This document shows positions 52,040 through 61,377 of a stretch of 64,000 nt of DNA, one piece after another; position 1 is the first letter of the stretch; the number at the start of each line of letters is the position of its first letter. The stretch is from Oligoflexia bacterium (GTDB lineage Bacteria > Bdellovibrionota > Bdellovibrionia > JABDDW01): contig JADJXN010000002.1 of the NCBI GenBank assembly GCA_016715815.1, positions 186,001 to 250,000 of the forward strand. Direction: 5' to 3'. The position numbers were made by a program, and so were the translations under genes. The notes below the pieces were generated by a model. That model ran no database searches. It had not been told where the DNA came from and saw nothing but the letters and a program-made list of their open reading frames with translations.

Positions 52040-54763
52040 TTATTCCTCAAGTACTTTTATTTTATCTAAAATCTGCGCTTTGTCAGGTGGATTTGGGTCT
52101 AGCCTTAAGTATTGCTCAAAACTAATCACGGCCTCTTTAGCCTGACCTTTTTGCTCAAAAATAAGCCCCTGTTCTTTATATATCTCTGCCACACCTGATT
52201 CTTTAGCAATGGCTAGCCTTAACATGGCGGCTGCTGCATCTAAAGAGTGCTGGGCGCGGTAAGCCTTTGCTAGCTTTATATAAATGAGCGCTCCTTGTGG
52301 CTTAAGCTCAGAAGCCTTTTGATATTCCTGTGTGGCTTTAGCAAATTTTCTTGTTGAAAGATATATATCTCCTGAAAGCTCATATGGGTCAGAAAGCCTA
52401 GGATTTAATTTTTTTTCTTCTCCCAGCTGTTTTAGCGCTTCATCGGCTTGGCCCAAACTGAAAAATACTTTTGCAATATTATATCTTGTACGTGGAAATA
52501 ACGGGTTAATGCTCAATGCAAGTTGAAATTGCTTTAATGCCTCATTATATTTTCCAAGCTTAGTGTAGGCCTCGCCCGCCCTAAATACGCCGCTGGCATC
52601 TGAGGGGTCAAGCCTTGAAACGTTAAAATAAGATAAAAGTGCTTCATTATATTTTGAATTTAAAAAATAACTATCCCCTAAAAGTTGGTGGGCTTCTTTG
52701 TGATTATTATCAAAAGCTAAAACTTGGTTTAGTACTTGCTCCGCACTTGTATATTGCTCATCCTGAATAAGTATTTCTCCCATTGCTACTCTGTAACTTA
52801 ATTCTGAAGGGTAAGTGTTTATTAAATCTCTTAGGTACTCAACGGCTGATTTGACACTTTGGTTTTGCATTAAAATTTTGGCAAAATTCACCTGCGCCTC
52901 TACGTTTCTTGAATCAAGGCTCAGCGCTCTTTTTGCATACTGCTGAGCTTTTGCAAGTTCTTTTTTGGTTAAATAAATTTGTGAAGCCAGCAGGTTTTGA
53001 GAACTATCGGCCTCATAAATTTGAAGGGCTCGTTGAATAAAATTATCTGCAGAGATTAAATCCCCTCTTTTTAAAAAATATTGTGCGTAGGCTTTATAAA
53101 TTTCATAACTTTTTGGGTTTGCCTTTAGACCGTGAGCCAAAACTTTTGCAGCCCCTTCAAAATCAAATCTTAAAGTTTTTATCTCTGAAAGCTGCACATA
53201 AGATGTCACAAGCTTTGGATCAAGTGCTATGGCTCGCTCTAAATATTTTGTAGCCTCAGATGCTTGATTTAATTTCCACAAAGCCTCAGCCACCTTGAGA
53301 GCGGCGGTTGCGTTTTTAGGGTTAAGCTCTAATGCTGCTTTATATTGTGCCTGTGCTCCTAAATAATTTTTTAGACGCATGTACTGATCACCAAAAGCTA
53401 TGTTTTCTTTTTCATTTGATTTTTTAGTACTAGCTTTAACCTCACCACCTAGTTTTTTAAATAGCTCTTCTATCATCATGTCTGAGGGCGCAAGCTGATA
53501 GGCCTTTTCAATTTCTTGCTTTGCTTTGGAAAAGTTTGAATTTGCTTGGTAAATAAATGCTAGCCAATAACGAGCCCTTGCCTCCCTTGCAGGAAGCAAT
53601 TTTTCTTCTACCTTTGCTAGCGCTGCGTTTATAAGTTCAACCGCCTTTGATGAATGGTTATAAAAACTTTGCTCAATTATACCCAACTCTAAAAGCGCGG
53701 CTTTATGCTGCGGATTCATTTTTAAAACTTGGTTTAAATATTGTTGCGCAAGTGCAGCTTGGCCCTGCTTTTCGTAGCAAAGGGCTATTTGATAATAACT
53801 TTTCACCCAATAGGGCATGAGATTTTTTACTTTATCGTAATAACTAAGCGCTTGCTCGAACTCTGATGAATTATAAAAATTTTGAGCCTTTAAATAATAA
53901 AAGCGCCCCTCACTAGGCTGCTGCTGTAAACCTGAGTCCACCAAAGATTTATTACTTTGTTGGCTGCTTAAAACGCTCTCAGCAATAGCGCTTGCTAAAA
54001 GTCTTCTTGAACCATAGGTATCCGTACGCGAGGCCTGTTGAACCAAGCTTTTTATTACCTCTTGGTCTTGGCTATCTTGTCTGGCAAAGGGCCAAAGCTG
54101 AATATCTGTCATTAAAAGCATGATGATAGCATCAAGATTTTGCGGAGATTCTTCCACTGCCTTTACAAAATACTCTTGAGCAGTAACGTAGTTTTTAAAT
54201 GTATCTTTATAAAAATAAGTCCACCCAGTTTTTACAAGCGCTTGTGATTTTGCGGGGTCTCCCCCCTTTTTAAACTGGGGCTTTATAAGACTAATTGTTA
54301 TGCCTTTTTGAAGGTCTCTTTTTTGTTGGTAACCGTAAACAACAAGGATAAAAGCAAAAAGCAAAATTATTAGGGGAATGATGTTTGTCTTTTTTTGCAT
54401 TTTACTTTCTTGCGTTAATACCAGCTCCGGCGGCGGGCCTTGGGGCAACTTATTTTTTCTTGGTATTTGCGTACTGTCCGTTTTTTTAGTTTTTAATGTT
54501 TTTGTTTCAAGTTTTTTTGTAACAATTTTTTCTTGATTAATTTTGCTCTGAGTTTTTTGCTTTGCTCCTGACAAGGAAAGTGTCTTTAGTAAAATTTCTG
54601 CGAGCTCTTGATCATGGGAAAAATTTTTCCATTCCCCGGCCGGATACTCCGCCACTTCTTCTTCGCCAGTTAGTTTTGAATAAAGTAAAAGTTCTTCTAC
54701 TTTTTCTTTTTCAAAGGGCCCGTAAATTTGTCCGACAGAAGTTCTAAAAATCCATTTTTTCAT
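52040..54763 (-). CDS. Large TPR protein with GYF_2-like N-terminus and one membrane helix
   Basis: A 907-residue protein. Residues 1-60 resemble the GYF_2 domain (WIFRTSVGQIYGPFEKEKVEELL, with a following EEEVAEYPAGEWKNF). A basic, Lys/Thr-rich linker leads to a single membrane helix at about 128-146 (IIPLIILLFAFILVVYGY). From about 175 onward at least a dozen TPR units follow (for example YYKIALCYEKQGQAALAQQYLNQVL-like, and YNIAKVFFSLGQADEAL). The layout suggests an inner-membrane-anchored scaffold with the TPR array in the periplasm and GYF domain in the cytoplasm. The partner is unknown. It overlaps the HIT gene by 4 bases. Confidence 0.8.
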   Translation of the reverse strand: MKKWIFRTSVGQIYGPFEKEKVEELLLYSKLTGEEEVAEYPAGEWKNFSHDQELAEILLKTLSLSGAKQKTQSKINQEKIVTKKLETKTLKTKKTDSTQIPRKNKLPQGPPPELVLTQESKMQKKTNIIPLIILLFAFILVVYGYQQKRDLQKGITISLIKPQFKKGGDPAKSQALVKTGWTYFYKDTFKNYVTAQEYFVKAVEESPQNLDAIIMLLMTDIQLWPFARQDSQDQEVIKSLVQQASRTDTYGSRRLLASAIAESVLSSQQSNKSLVDSGLQQQPSEGRFYYLKAQNFYNSSEFEQALSYYDKVKNLMPYWVKSYYQIALCYEKQGQAALAQQYLNQVLKMNPQHKAALLELGIIEQSFYNHSSKAVELINAALAKVEEKLLPAREARARYWLAFIYQANSNFSKAKQEIEKAYQLAPSDMMIEELFKKLGGEVKASTKKSNEKENIAFGDQYMRLKNYLGAQAQYKAALELNPKNATAALKVAEALWKLNQASEATKYLERAIALDPKLVTSYVQLSEIKTLRFDFEGAAKVLAHGLKANPKSYEIYKAYAQYFLKRGDLISADNFIQRALQIYEADSSQNLLASQIYLTKKELAKAQQYAKRALSLDSRNVEAQVNFAKILMQNQSVKSAVEYLRDLINTYPSELSYRVAMGEILIQDEQYTSAEQVLNQVLAFDNNHKEAHQLLGDSYFLNSKYNEALLSYFNVSRLDPSDASGVFRAGEAYTKLGKYNEALKQFQLALSINPLFPRTRYNIAKVFFSLGQADEALKQLGEEKKLNPRLSDPYELSGDIYLSTRKFAKATQEYQKASELKPQGALIYIKLAKAYRAQHSLDAAAAMLRLAIAKESGVAEIYKEQGLIFEQKGQAKEAVISFEQYLRLDPNPPDKAQILDKIKVLEE

Positions 54764-55086
54764 TTTTGTGCTAAAAGATGTACGTGCAAATGAAACACAA
54801 TTTGACCCCCACCTTTTCCTGTATGGATTGTGGTTTTATACCCGCTTTTATCCACCCCTTCTTTTTTTGTAACCTCTTGAATGGCAGAATAAATATCACA
54901 AAGCACGCTTAAATCTTCTTTTGGCGTTTCAGCAAGACTTGCTAAATGTTTTTTGGGAATAAAAAGGTAATGTATTGGTGCTTTTGGGCTGATGTCTTTA
55001 AAACCTAAAACCGATGCGTTCTCAAAAATAATTTCAGCCGGGATTTGTTTTTCAATTATTTTGCAAAAGATGCAATTAGGTTCCAT
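54760..55086 (-). CDS. HIT-family nucleotide-binding protein
   Basis: A 108-residue HINT-type hydrolase. It opens with the zinc-like CIFCKIIEKQIPAEIIFEN sequence and ends with the HLHVHLL His-triad motif (His-x-His-x-His). Such proteins hydrolyse AMP-linked substrates, for example aminoacyl-adenylates. It is the first gene of an operon running through the TPR protein, a small membrane protein, serS and rlmL, so a link to tRNA charging is plausible but not shown. Confidence 0.93.
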   Translation of the reverse strand: MEPNCIFCKIIEKQIPAEIIFENASVLGFKDISPKAPIHYLFIPKKHLASLAETPKEDLSVLCDIYSAIQEVTKKEGVDKSGYKTTIHTGKGGGQIVFHLHVHLLAQK

Positions 55087-55271
55087 TTTGAGACTCTCTT
55101 CGGTCTAGTTCCAATTAAGCACCAAAAAATGACTGTCAATTTAAGTATTTTGGCGCATATAAAAAAATTATTTGGCATGTTCATTGCTCAGTCAAGTTGT
55201 ATGTCAAAAAGAGTTCTTATTTTACTCTACATCGTTTCAGTTCTTTTTGTTTCAGGCTTTGTTATTTACCC

Positions 55272-56525
55272 TTAATTCACTCGCCTTATTTTTGCTCCTA
55301 GGCTGGATAGTTTTTCTTCAAGCTTTTCATAGCCCCTGTCTAAATGATAAATGCGACTCACTTTTGTTTCCCCTTTAGCCACTAAGCCCGCAAGGACAAG
55401 GCTAGCGCTTGCTCTTAAATCTGTGGCCATAACAGGGGCTCCTACAAGCCCTCCGGGACGCCCCCTTACAACTGCAATTTTTGTTTTAGGAGTTATATCT
55501 GCCCCAAGTCGCATAAGCTCTGTGACGTGCATAAACCTATTTTCAAAAACAGTTTCAGAAATAATGCTTGTACCATGGGCCACTGTCATAAGCGCCATGT
55601 ATTGCGCTTGAAGATCTGTTGCAAAATCAGGATAGGGTGCCGTTGTTACATCTGCTCCATGCCATTTTGAAAGTGCATGCACCTTTATGGAGTCTTTTTG
55701 AATACTAAATTTAAACCCACACTCTGACATTTTTTGTGTAAGGGCCGCAATTAATACGGGCTCAATTCCCACAACTTCCACTTCTCCGCCAGTAATGGCG
55801 CCCGCAATTAATAGAGTGCCCGCTTCAATTCGATCTGCCATTACTTTATGTGTTGAGGGTTTAAGGGCATTTACTCCAGTAATTTTAATAATGCTTGAGC
55901 CCGCGCCCTGAATTTTAGCTCCCATTTTTATAAGATAGTTTGCCAAATCTAGAACTTCAGGTTCTTTTGCAGCATTTTCTAAAACCGTCTCACCCTCTGC
56001 AAGAACTGCCGCCATCATCACATTTTCAGTTCCAGTAACTGTAACGCCATCAAAGCTAATAACTGTGCCCTTTAATTTGTCTGCTTTTGCCTCAACATAG
56101 CCGTCCACAATTTTAATTGTAGCACCCATTTTTTCCATAGCCTCAAGATGCAGGTTTATGGGCCGCGCTCCTATAGCACAACCACCAGGCAATGAAACCC
56201 TAGCAAAGCCGTAGCGCGCTAAAAGCGGCCCCAAAGATAAAACGCTTGCACGCATTTTTCTTACAAGGTCATAGTGCGCCTCTGGGTTTTTAGCGTCCTC
56301 AACTAAAACTTCAACATCATTTCCCTTTTGGGAAAAGCCACAGTTAAGACTTTTTAAAAGCTCGGCTGTTGATGTTATATCTTTTAGCTCAGGAACATTG
56401 CTAAACTTATGAGCTCCTGGCGCTAAAAGAGTGGAAAATAAAAGTGGAAGGCTTGAATTTTTTGCTCCGCTTACTCTCACCTTTCCATTTAGTGTGGGAC
56501 CACTTTGAATAATAATGCTATCCAT
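55272..56525 (-). CDS. murA: UDP-N-acetylglucosamine 1-carboxyvinyltransferase
   Basis: First committed enzyme of peptidoglycan synthesis, adding enolpyruvate to UDP-GlcNAc; the target of fosfomycin. The 417-residue product has VSGAKNSSLPLLF at the start, RKMRASVLSLGPLLAR, LPGGCAIGARPINLHL and the loop with the active-site position. In the catalytic loop the usual Cys is present (GGCAIG). DLRASASLVLAGL and HLDRGYEKLEEKL complete the fold. It overlaps prmC by 8 bases. A 185-base gap separates it from HIT, with no gene seen there. Confidence 0.96.
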   Translation of the reverse strand: MDSIIIQSGPTLNGKVRVSGAKNSSLPLLFSTLLAPGAHKFSNVPELKDITSTAELLKSLNCGFSQKGNDVEVLVEDAKNPEAHYDLVRKMRASVLSLGPLLARYGFARVSLPGGCAIGARPINLHLEAMEKMGATIKIVDGYVEAKADKLKGTVISFDGVTVTGTENVMMAAVLAEGETVLENAAKEPEVLDLANYLIKMGAKIQGAGSSIIKITGVNALKPSTHKVMADRIEAGTLLIAGAITGGEVEVVGIEPVLIAALTQKMSECGFKFSIQKDSIKVHALSKWHGADVTTAPYPDFATDLQAQYMALMTVAHGTSIISETVFENRFMHVTELMRLGADITPKTKIAVVRGRPGGLVGAPVMATDLRASASLVLAGLVAKGETKVSRIYHLDRGYEKLEEKLSSLGAKIRRVN

Positions 56526-57363
56526 TAATATCCACCCTTACGATGCGATTATGGTTTGCATAATCTTTTATAAATATAAAATTATAATCCTTTAAAACTT
56601 CACTCACACTTTGTGTTTGATCAAAGCCTATTTCACAAAGAACACTTCCTCCAAGCTTACATAATTTTATCATTTCTGGCAGCCACTTTAGTAAAATTTC
56701 ATCCCCTATTTCGCCGCCATATAATGCCAAACTTGGCTCAAAGTTTTTTACATCACTCATAAGTTGCGCTCTTGTTGAAACATATGGTGGGTTTGATACC
56801 ACAAGATCAAATTTTTGATTACAGCTTTGAGAATACTTGTAAAAATCTGACAAAATAAATTCTACACGATCTTGAACTTGAAGTTTTTTAAAATTTTGCT
56901 CACAAAATTTTTGTGCTTCTTTTGAAATATCAACTGCCCAAACCTTGGCGCCTTGAATCTCTGCCGCTAAAGTTGTAGCAATACAGCCACTCCCTGTTGC
57001 CACATCTAAAATTTCAGCACTTGGCTTTAGGTTCATTTTTAAAACTTCCTCGATAATTAATTCTGTTTCTGGCCGGGGAATTAAAACGCCAGGTCCAACA
57101 TCAAAATTTCTGCCAAAAAAATCTTTTTCCCCAAGAATGTAGGCGATGGGCTCATAGTGGGCTCGCCTTTTTATTAACTCCTTAAACTTATTTAAATCTT
57201 TTTCTAAAAGAGGTTGATCGAATTTTAAATAAAGGTCTATTCGTTTGCAGTTTAGTGTTTTTGCCAATAGCAATTCTGCGTCTAATCTTGAGGAGGAGAT
57301 CTTTTTAGAATCAAAGTGAGAAGTTGTCCAATTTAAAACCTGTTGTATATTCCAGCTTTGCAT
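56518..57363 (-). CDS. prmC: Release factor glutamine methyltransferase
   Basis: Methylates the GGQ glutamine of release factors RF1 and RF2. The 281-residue product has the N-terminal helical domain, the SAM motif ILDVATGSGCIATTLA, and the substrate-binding NPPY (VVSNPPYVST). It lies directly after prfA (13-base gap), its substrate gene, a conserved arrangement, and overlaps murA by 8 bases. Confidence 0.95.
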   Translation of the reverse strand: MQSWNIQQVLNWTTSHFDSKKISSSRLDAELLLAKTLNCKRIDLYLKFDQPLLEKDLNKFKELIKRRAHYEPIAYILGEKDFFGRNFDVGPGVLIPRPETELIIEEVLKMNLKPSAEILDVATGSGCIATTLAAEIQGAKVWAVDISKEAQKFCEQNFKKLQVQDRVEFILSDFYKYSQSCNQKFDLVVSNPPYVSTRAQLMSDVKNFEPSLALYGGEIGDEILLKWLPEMIKLCKLGGSVLCEIGFDQTQSVSEVLKDYNFIFIKDYANHNRIVRVDING

Positions 57364-57376
57364 TTATTAAACACCC

Positions 57377-58441
57377 TTATTGGGATTTTAGTGCCTCTGC
57401 TTGGTAATGGGTTATGAGTGGCACAACAAGCTCATCAAGCTCTCCGGCCATAATTTTATCTATCTGGTAAAGTGTAAGCCCAATTCTATGATCTGTCACG
57501 CGGCCTTGTGGGAAATTATAGGTTCTAATTCTCTCGCTTCTATCTCCTGTACCAATTTGGCTTTTTCTCTGCTGGCTTTGTTCGCTTTGTTTTTTGTTCA
57601 TTTCATACTCATAAAGCCTTGCGTACAAAATTTTTAAAGCCTTTGATTTATTTTTAATTTGAGATTTTTCGTCTTGGCATGCAACAACAACGCCTGAAGG
57701 AATGTGGGTTACTCTAACAGCGGAGTCTGTGGTATTAACGCTTTGCCCACCAGGTCCACCGCTTCGGTACACATCAATTCTTAAGTCTTGCGGTTTAATA
57801 TCAATATCTACTTCTTCCGCTTCAGGCAATACAGCAACAGTAACCGTTGAGGTGTGTATTCTCCCTTGCGTCTCAGTTTTTGGCACTCTTTGTACTCTAT
57901 GAACACCGCTTTCATATTTAAGCTTGCTAAAAACTTTCTCACCCTGAATGCTTCCTATAACCTCTTTTACCCCACCAGCATTTCCAGGAGACATTGACAT
58001 CATCTCAACGCGCCAACCATTTTTTGTGGCAAATTTAGTGTACATTGTAAAAAGCTGCTCTGCAAATAAAGAAGACTCGTCACCGCCGGCTCCCGCCCTA
58101 ATTTCTATAATAATATTTTTGTCGTCATTGGGGTCTTTAGGTAAAAGTAGAATTTTTAACTCACCCTCTAGTTTTTGAATTTTCTTTTCTAGATCTGGCA
58201 ACTCCGCCTTGGCCATTGCTATAAGTTCTTGGTCTTTCTCTGTTTGGAGAATTTCTTTAGAAGAGTCTATTTCAGATTTTGTTTTTTTGTATTCCCTATA
58301 GGTTGCAACGAGCTCTTGAATACTTGAGTATTCCTTCATTGTGGTAGCGTATTTTTTAGAATCGCTGACAACATCTTCTTTGGTTAGAAGCTCGCCCAAC
58401 TCAACAAATCTTTTTTCTACTTCGTCTAATTTTTTAAACAC
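57377..58441 (-). CDS. prfA: Peptide chain release factor 1
   Basis: Recognises UAA and UAG and triggers peptidyl-tRNA hydrolysis. The 354-residue product starts at GTG and has the GGQ motif in YRSGGPGGQSVNTTDSAVRV, GAGGDESSLFAEQLF, and the C-terminal RVTDHRIGLTLYQID. It is followed by prmC. A hairpin terminator between it and rpmE (58468-58500) suggests it is transcribed from its own promoter or by read-through. Confidence 0.96.
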   Translation of the reverse strand: MFKKLDEVEKRFVELGELLTKEDVVSDSKKYATTMKEYSSIQELVATYREYKKTKSEIDSSKEILQTEKDQELIAMAKAELPDLEKKIQKLEGELKILLLPKDPNDDKNIIIEIRAGAGGDESSLFAEQLFTMYTKFATKNGWRVEMMSMSPGNAGGVKEVIGSIQGEKVFSKLKYESGVHRVQRVPKTETQGRIHTSTVTVAVLPEAEEVDIDIKPQDLRIDVYRSGGPGGQSVNTTDSAVRVTHIPSGVVVACQDEKSQIKNKSKALKILYARLYEYEMNKKQSEQSQQRKSQIGTGDRSERIRTYNFPQGRVTDHRIGLTLYQIDKIMAGELDELVVPLITHYQAEALKSQ

Positions 58442-58467
58442 CCAGATTTTCCTCTTAAACCAATAAA

Positions 58468-58500
58468 AAAGCCTTTGGGTATAAATAATCCAAAGGCTTT
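58468..58500 (-). terminator. Rho-independent terminator after rpmE
   Basis: AAAGCCTTTGG (58468-58478) and CCAAAGGCTTT (58490-58500) are exact reverse complements around an 11-base loop. On the reverse strand a run of Ts follows (58463-58470 region). It lies 25 bases after the rpmE stop and just upstream of the prfA start. Confidence 0.88.
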
Positions 58501-58524
58501 AAATATATATTTAAATTAAGTGAG

Positions 58525-58728
58525 CTACTTTTTTGCAGCGTACTTTTTACGGAACCTTTCAATGCGTCCTTCTGTATCAAGCAACTTATGTTTGCCAGTA
58601 AAGAAAGGATGACAATTTGAGCAAATATCTAATTGATATTCTTTTTTAGTTCCGCCCACTTCAAATGTGTTTCCGCAAACACAAACTACGCGAGACTTAT
58701 GATATTCAGGATGAATTCCTGCTTGCAT
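58525..58728 (-). CDS. rpmE: 50S ribosomal protein L31
   Basis: A 67-residue ribosomal protein of the zinc-binding (C+) type: HPEYHKSRVVCVCGNTFEVGG supplies the first Cys pair and DICSNCHPFFTGKHKLLDTEGRIERFRKKY the second. The four cysteines mean the zinc-containing form. It lies between rho and prfA, a common neighbourhood, and is followed by its own terminator. Confidence 0.96.
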   Translation of the reverse strand: MQAGIHPEYHKSRVVCVCGNTFEVGGTKKEYQLDICSNCHPFFTGKHKLLDTEGRIERFRKKYAAKK

Positions 58729-58770
58729 TTTAGACCTCCAAACAATTCAAACTAAAGCTTATAACAAGCT

Positions 58771-60015
58771 TTAGTGGTTCATGCTACCCATAAATTCGGT
58801 GTTGGTTTTGGTTTTCTCAATCTTATCGAGTAAGAATTCCATACTGTCTACTACGTTCATAGGTTGCAGAACCTTACGTAAAATCCACATCTTACTAACG
58901 GTTTCCTTACCCAGTAAAAGCTCCTCTTTGCGGGTTCCAGACTTATTAATATCCATACAGGGGAAAATACGCTTTTCCATAAGTTTTCTATCAAGATGTA
59001 CTTCGGAGTTACCCGTACCTTTAAACTCTTCAAAGATAACCTCATCCATCCTGGAGCCAGTATCAATAAGGGCTGTTGCAATAATGGTTAAAGAACCGCC
59101 CTCTTCAATATTTCTTGCAGCACCAAAGAATCTTTTTGGCTTATGAAGAGCGTTTGAATCAACACCGCCTGATAAAATTTTGCCTGATGGAGGAACAACC
59201 GTGTTATAGGCACGCGCAAGACGGGTAATGGAATCTAGCAAAATAACAACGTCTTTTTTATGTTCAACAAGACGTTTTGCCTTTTCAATGACCATTTCTG
59301 CCACCTGTACGTGACGCGTTGCCGGTTCATCAAAGGTGGAGCTAATAACTTCACCTTTAACGTTTCTTTGCATGTCTGTTACTTCTTCGGGGCGTTCGTC
59401 TATTAGTAAAACAATTAAAACCACATCTGGGTGGTTTGCTGAAATGGCATTGGCAATGTCTTGTAAAAGCATTGTTTTACCAGTTCTTGGGGGAGCAACT
59501 ATCAACGCCCTTTGGCCCATTCCCATTGGAACAAAAAGATCCATTATTCGGGTTGAGTAGTTTGCAGGCTTAAATTCAAGGTGCAGCTTTTTTTGTGGGT
59601 AAAGGGGGGTTAAGTTATCAAATAAAATTTTGTCTTTGGCTTTTTCTGGCTCTTCATGGTTTAGAACATCTACTTTTAAAAGAGCAAAATATCTTTCGCC
59701 ATCTTTTGGGGGCCTAATAGCTCCAGAAACAGTATCTCCAGTTCTAAGACTAAAACGTCTAATTTGAGAGGGAGAAACGTAAATATCATCAGGGCCTGGA
59801 AGGTAGTTGTAATCTGGCGCTCTTAAAAAGCCAAAGCCATCTGGTAGTATTTCCAAAACGCCTTCGCCAAAAATTTCGCCTTTTTCAGCTTGTTTTTTTA
59901 ATATTTCAAAAATGAGGTCTTGGCGTCTAAGGCCGGCGGCATTTTCAATTCCTAATGCTTTGGCCATGTCATTGAGATCACCGATTTTTTTATCTTTAAG
60001 TTCTCTTAAATTCAT
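58771..60015 (-). CDS. rho: Transcription termination factor Rho
   Basis: Hexameric RNA-DNA helicase, 414 residues. Residues 1-45 form the Rho N-terminal helical domain (LNDMAKALGIENAAGLRRQDLIFEIL), followed by the cold-shock-like RNA-binding domain (EGVLEILPDGFGFLRAPDYNYLPGPDDIYVSPSQIRRF in pieces), and the ATPase with Walker A APPRTGKT and Walker B VVILLDSITRLARAYN. The Q-loop/R-loop region (GGVDSNALHKPKRFFGAARN) is present. It starts 42 bases upstream of rpmE and has no long leader gene, so the upstream 289 bases may hold its regulation. Confidence 0.96.
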   Translation of the reverse strand: MNLRELKDKKIGDLNDMAKALGIENAAGLRRQDLIFEILKKQAEKGEIFGEGVLEILPDGFGFLRAPDYNYLPGPDDIYVSPSQIRRFSLRTGDTVSGAIRPPKDGERYFALLKVDVLNHEEPEKAKDKILFDNLTPLYPQKKLHLEFKPANYSTRIMDLFVPMGMGQRALIVAPPRTGKTMLLQDIANAISANHPDVVLIVLLIDERPEEVTDMQRNVKGEVISSTFDEPATRHVQVAEMVIEKAKRLVEHKKDVVILLDSITRLARAYNTVVPPSGKILSGGVDSNALHKPKRFFGAARNIEEGGSLTIIATALIDTGSRMDEVIFEEFKGTGNSEVHLDRKLMEKRIFPCMDINKSGTRKEELLLGKETVSKMWILRKVLQPMNVVDSMEFLLDKIEKTKTNTEFMGSMNH

Positions 60016-60251
60016 TTAACTGGGTTTACTCCTTATCAAAATTTGGTGGGCTTTTTATTCTTTGTGAACTGCTTTCTTCTATAGATAAACTTTTTTGTGA
60101 GGTTTGTTTGGTTACTTATGGTCATGAAATTTGACAAAGATTTTGCCCTTTGTCAATAGTCTCAAGTGGTTGGAGCCCTTTTTGGGCACCAAGGGCCCTT
60201 CATTGTTAGCATTTTTAACCCTTTTAGCACTGTATTGCAGCTGGTTTGTGC

Positions 60252-60270
60252 CCTTTTATTGCATAAAAGG
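60252..60270 (+). repeat. Short hairpin upstream of a lipoprotein gene
   Basis: CCTTTTAT (60252-60259) and ATAAAAGG (60263-60270) form a perfect 8-base-pair stem with a TGC loop, 34 bases before the ATG at 60305. It could be an operator or an mRNA structure. The remainder of the 60016-60304 gap holds no gene that I can support. Confidence 0.35.
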
Positions 60271-60304
60271 CCCATGGATTGATGTTTTTTTGGAGGACGT
60301 ATCA

Positions 60305-61195
60305 ATGAAGAAGTTATTAGTTTTATCATTATCTGTACTTGCTCTTGTTGTTACCAGCAGTTGCTCAGGCAAAAATGATGACAATAAACCGGCCACGATT
60401 GTTAACCACAGCACTAACCCCCTTGGGTGGAGCGGCCAAGATTTCTCAGCTCAGAACCAAAACCTAAATTCTGTTGATATTATTGGTGGCAAAATCGTGG
60501 GCCGCACATTTTCAACCTCTTTTCAGTACCCAGGTCAAATATCACAAGAAATTGAATATGATTCCTGCAAACCTCGCTTAAAGGGAAGAGTGACAAGGGC
60601 CTACCCTGGAAATCCTCAATCAGGTGTTATGAAAATGGCTTTTGATAATAGCGGAAATCTTTATATTGAATACTCAAGCGCCAGCACCACATTAAGATCA
60701 AATGTTATTAGACCCGTGACACTACAAAATTTAAGTGCCGATTCCTATGCTCTTGACGATATCTCCCAATCACTTGTGATTGGTCCCTTTACACTGGTAG
60801 GAGCACCGAGCCCGCAGCATATTAATTATATATTAAGCTCTCGTGGGCAGCTTTCTACAATGACGGATCAAGGCGTGATGCTTTATAATAACAATCCCTC
60901 TGGTGGCGGCTTTAGATCAGACTATTCTCAAGGACAGCCTTTAAATCAATGGCAGCAAAACCAGTCCCAACTACAACAGCAAAGACAAACTGTTGTGAGC
61001 TCTAATAACCAAATCACTAGTGTTTTTAATGAGGGCCTAAAAGCTTCTATTAAAACTCTACGTTTTAATTACCAGCACATTCACATGATTAATATTTCTG
61101 AAGCATTTGATCAGACAGAAGCCATTGTTACATCACAAAATGTTAGCTGTGTTACCAACTATAAGGGTAAGTGGAAAGGCATTATCTTGCAGTAA
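60305..61195 (+). CDS. Lipoprotein, unknown function
   Basis: A 296-residue protein from the ATG at 60305, preceded by GGAGG. The signal peptide ends in a lipobox (VTSS-Cys). The mature protein starts with SGKNDDNKP and contains no recognised domain; a Gln/Asn-rich segment lies at about residues 215-240 (LNQWQQNQSQLQQQRQ), and three further Cys could be in the mature part. The longer ORF start at 60131 would add a 58-residue non-signal extension and is rejected. Function unknown. Confidence 0.75.
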   Translation: MKKLLVLSLSVLALVVTSSCSGKNDDNKPATIVNHSTNPLGWSGQDFSAQNQNLNSVDIIGGKIVGRTFSTSFQYPGQISQEIEYDSCKPRLKGRVTRAYPGNPQSGVMKMAFDNSGNLYIEYSSASTTLRSNVIRPVTLQNLSADSYALDDISQSLVIGPFTLVGAPSPQHINYILSSRGQLSTMTDQGVMLYNNNPSGGGFRSDYSQGQPLNQWQQNQSQLQQQRQTVVSSNNQITSVFNEGLKASIKTLRFNYQHIHMINISEAFDQTEAIVTSQNVSCVTNYKGKWKGIILQ

Positions 61196-61215
61196 AGGCC
61201 ATTTTATTGACCTTT

Positions 61216-61235
61216 AAATGCAATATATTGCATTT
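61216..61235. promoter_or_regulatory. 20-base perfect palindrome between the lipoprotein and PilZ genes
   Basis: AAATGCAATA at 61216-61225 is followed directly by its reverse complement at 61226-61235, with no loop, so it is a DNA palindrome and not a likely hairpin. It lies 21 bases after the lipoprotein stop and 143 bases before PilZ. No T-run follows. A dimeric regulator site is plausible. Confidence 0.4.
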
Positions 61236-61377
61236 GATACCTTCGGCCTAAGGGTTAGTTTTCTTAAATACAATGTTAAATATTTGAATTTATTGACTTT
61301 TTTTGAAGTCAAAAGATTGACATTTTTCCTAAAGCCCACCTGAAGTTACTCCGAAAATATAAGTGTAAGAGGGGCTT

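Noticed and set aside
55087..55271. Possible small gene between HIT and murA
   Set aside because: Short ORFs are present but without ribosome binding site; one is simply hydrophobic by A/T bias.
60131..60304. In-frame 58-residue N-terminal extension of the lipoprotein
   Set aside because: A strong GGAGG and a proper lipoprotein signal follow at 60305; the extension has no such support.
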